Below are positions 63,995 through 64,000 of a stretch of 64,000 bases of DNA, piece by piece; position 1 is the first letter of the stretch, and every line of letters starts with the position of its first letter. Made by a program: the position numbers and the translations under genes. This DNA comes from CBFHMJ01 sp965656875 (GTDB taxonomy: Bacteria; Pseudomonadota; Gammaproteobacteria; Enterobacterales; Alteromonadaceae): positions 124,001-188,000 of the forward strand of contig CBFHMJ010000028.1 in the NCBI GenBank assembly GCA_965656875.1, given 5' to 3'. The notes beneath the pieces are model-generated. The model ran no database searches. It was not told the DNA's origin and saw nothing but the letters and a program-made list of their open reading frames with translations.

Positions 63995-64000
63995 AGAGAA

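Overview
The window looks like a marine-type gammaproteobacterial chromosome or large plasmid segment. The evidence is moderate GC, Gram-negative export genes (RND/MMPL pump, LolA-like protein, outer-membrane barrels, TonB receptor) and Fur boxes of gamma-proteobacterial type; the species cannot be named from sequence alone. It carries two specialised-metabolite loci separated by a small block of secreted or membrane genes, and a toxin gene at the right edge. No transposase, integrase, CRISPR array, rRNA or confident tRNA was found.

Region 1 (about 1-18,420, plus strand) is a putative isonitrile locus. It starts with a ScoE-type Fe(II)/2-oxoglutarate oxygenase and an FcoT/ScoD-type thioesterase-fold enzyme, the two enzymes known to build an isonitrile by adding glycine to an enoyl-ACP and oxidising the adduct. 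They are followed by a free acyl carrier protein, a fully reducing single-module type I PKS (KS-AT-DH-psiKR-ER-KR-ACP), a JmjC-like cupin oxygenase, a free ketosynthase, an acyl-CoA/ACP synthetase and an alpha/beta hydrolase. An MMPL pump, a LolA-like periplasmic protein and an outer-membrane barrel could form an export route. There is no NRPS in this part, unlike the described actinobacterial isonitrile lipopeptide clusters, so a lipid or polyketide isonitrile is the likeliest product.

Region 2 (about 18,471-22,736, minus strand) holds a secreted subtilase with a fibrinogen-like tail, an unknown multi-pass membrane protein, a small ricin-B-type lectin and a DUF2892 protein. Several unexplained inverted or direct repeats lie between them.

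Region 3 (about 23,013-62,912) is a lipopeptide siderophore locus. A minus-strand series runs TonB receptor, FAAL-PKS-C-hydroxylase, NRPS (three amino acids), NRPS-TE (three amino acids) and a cyclic-peptide-type ABC exporter, with hairpins in the gaps between the giant genes. Reading the modules in order gives 3-hydroxyacyl, beta-hydroxy-Asp, D-X, X, beta-hydroxy-Asp, Gly, Ser, where X is read by two near-identical Asn-like A domains. Both NRPS proteins begin with a degenerate condensation-like domain that fits the 'interface' domains of beta-hydroxyaspartate siderophores. A divergent plus-strand cassette (two small membrane proteins and a PepSY protein) probably releases iron from the imported siderophore. 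Fur-box-like sites sit before both the receptor and this cassette.

Region 4 (62,990-63,778, minus strand) is a secreted Nep1-like (NPP1) protein with the intact GHRHDWE motif. The combination suggests a host-associated or competitive life style with two possible metallophore pathways side by side; that last reading is inference.
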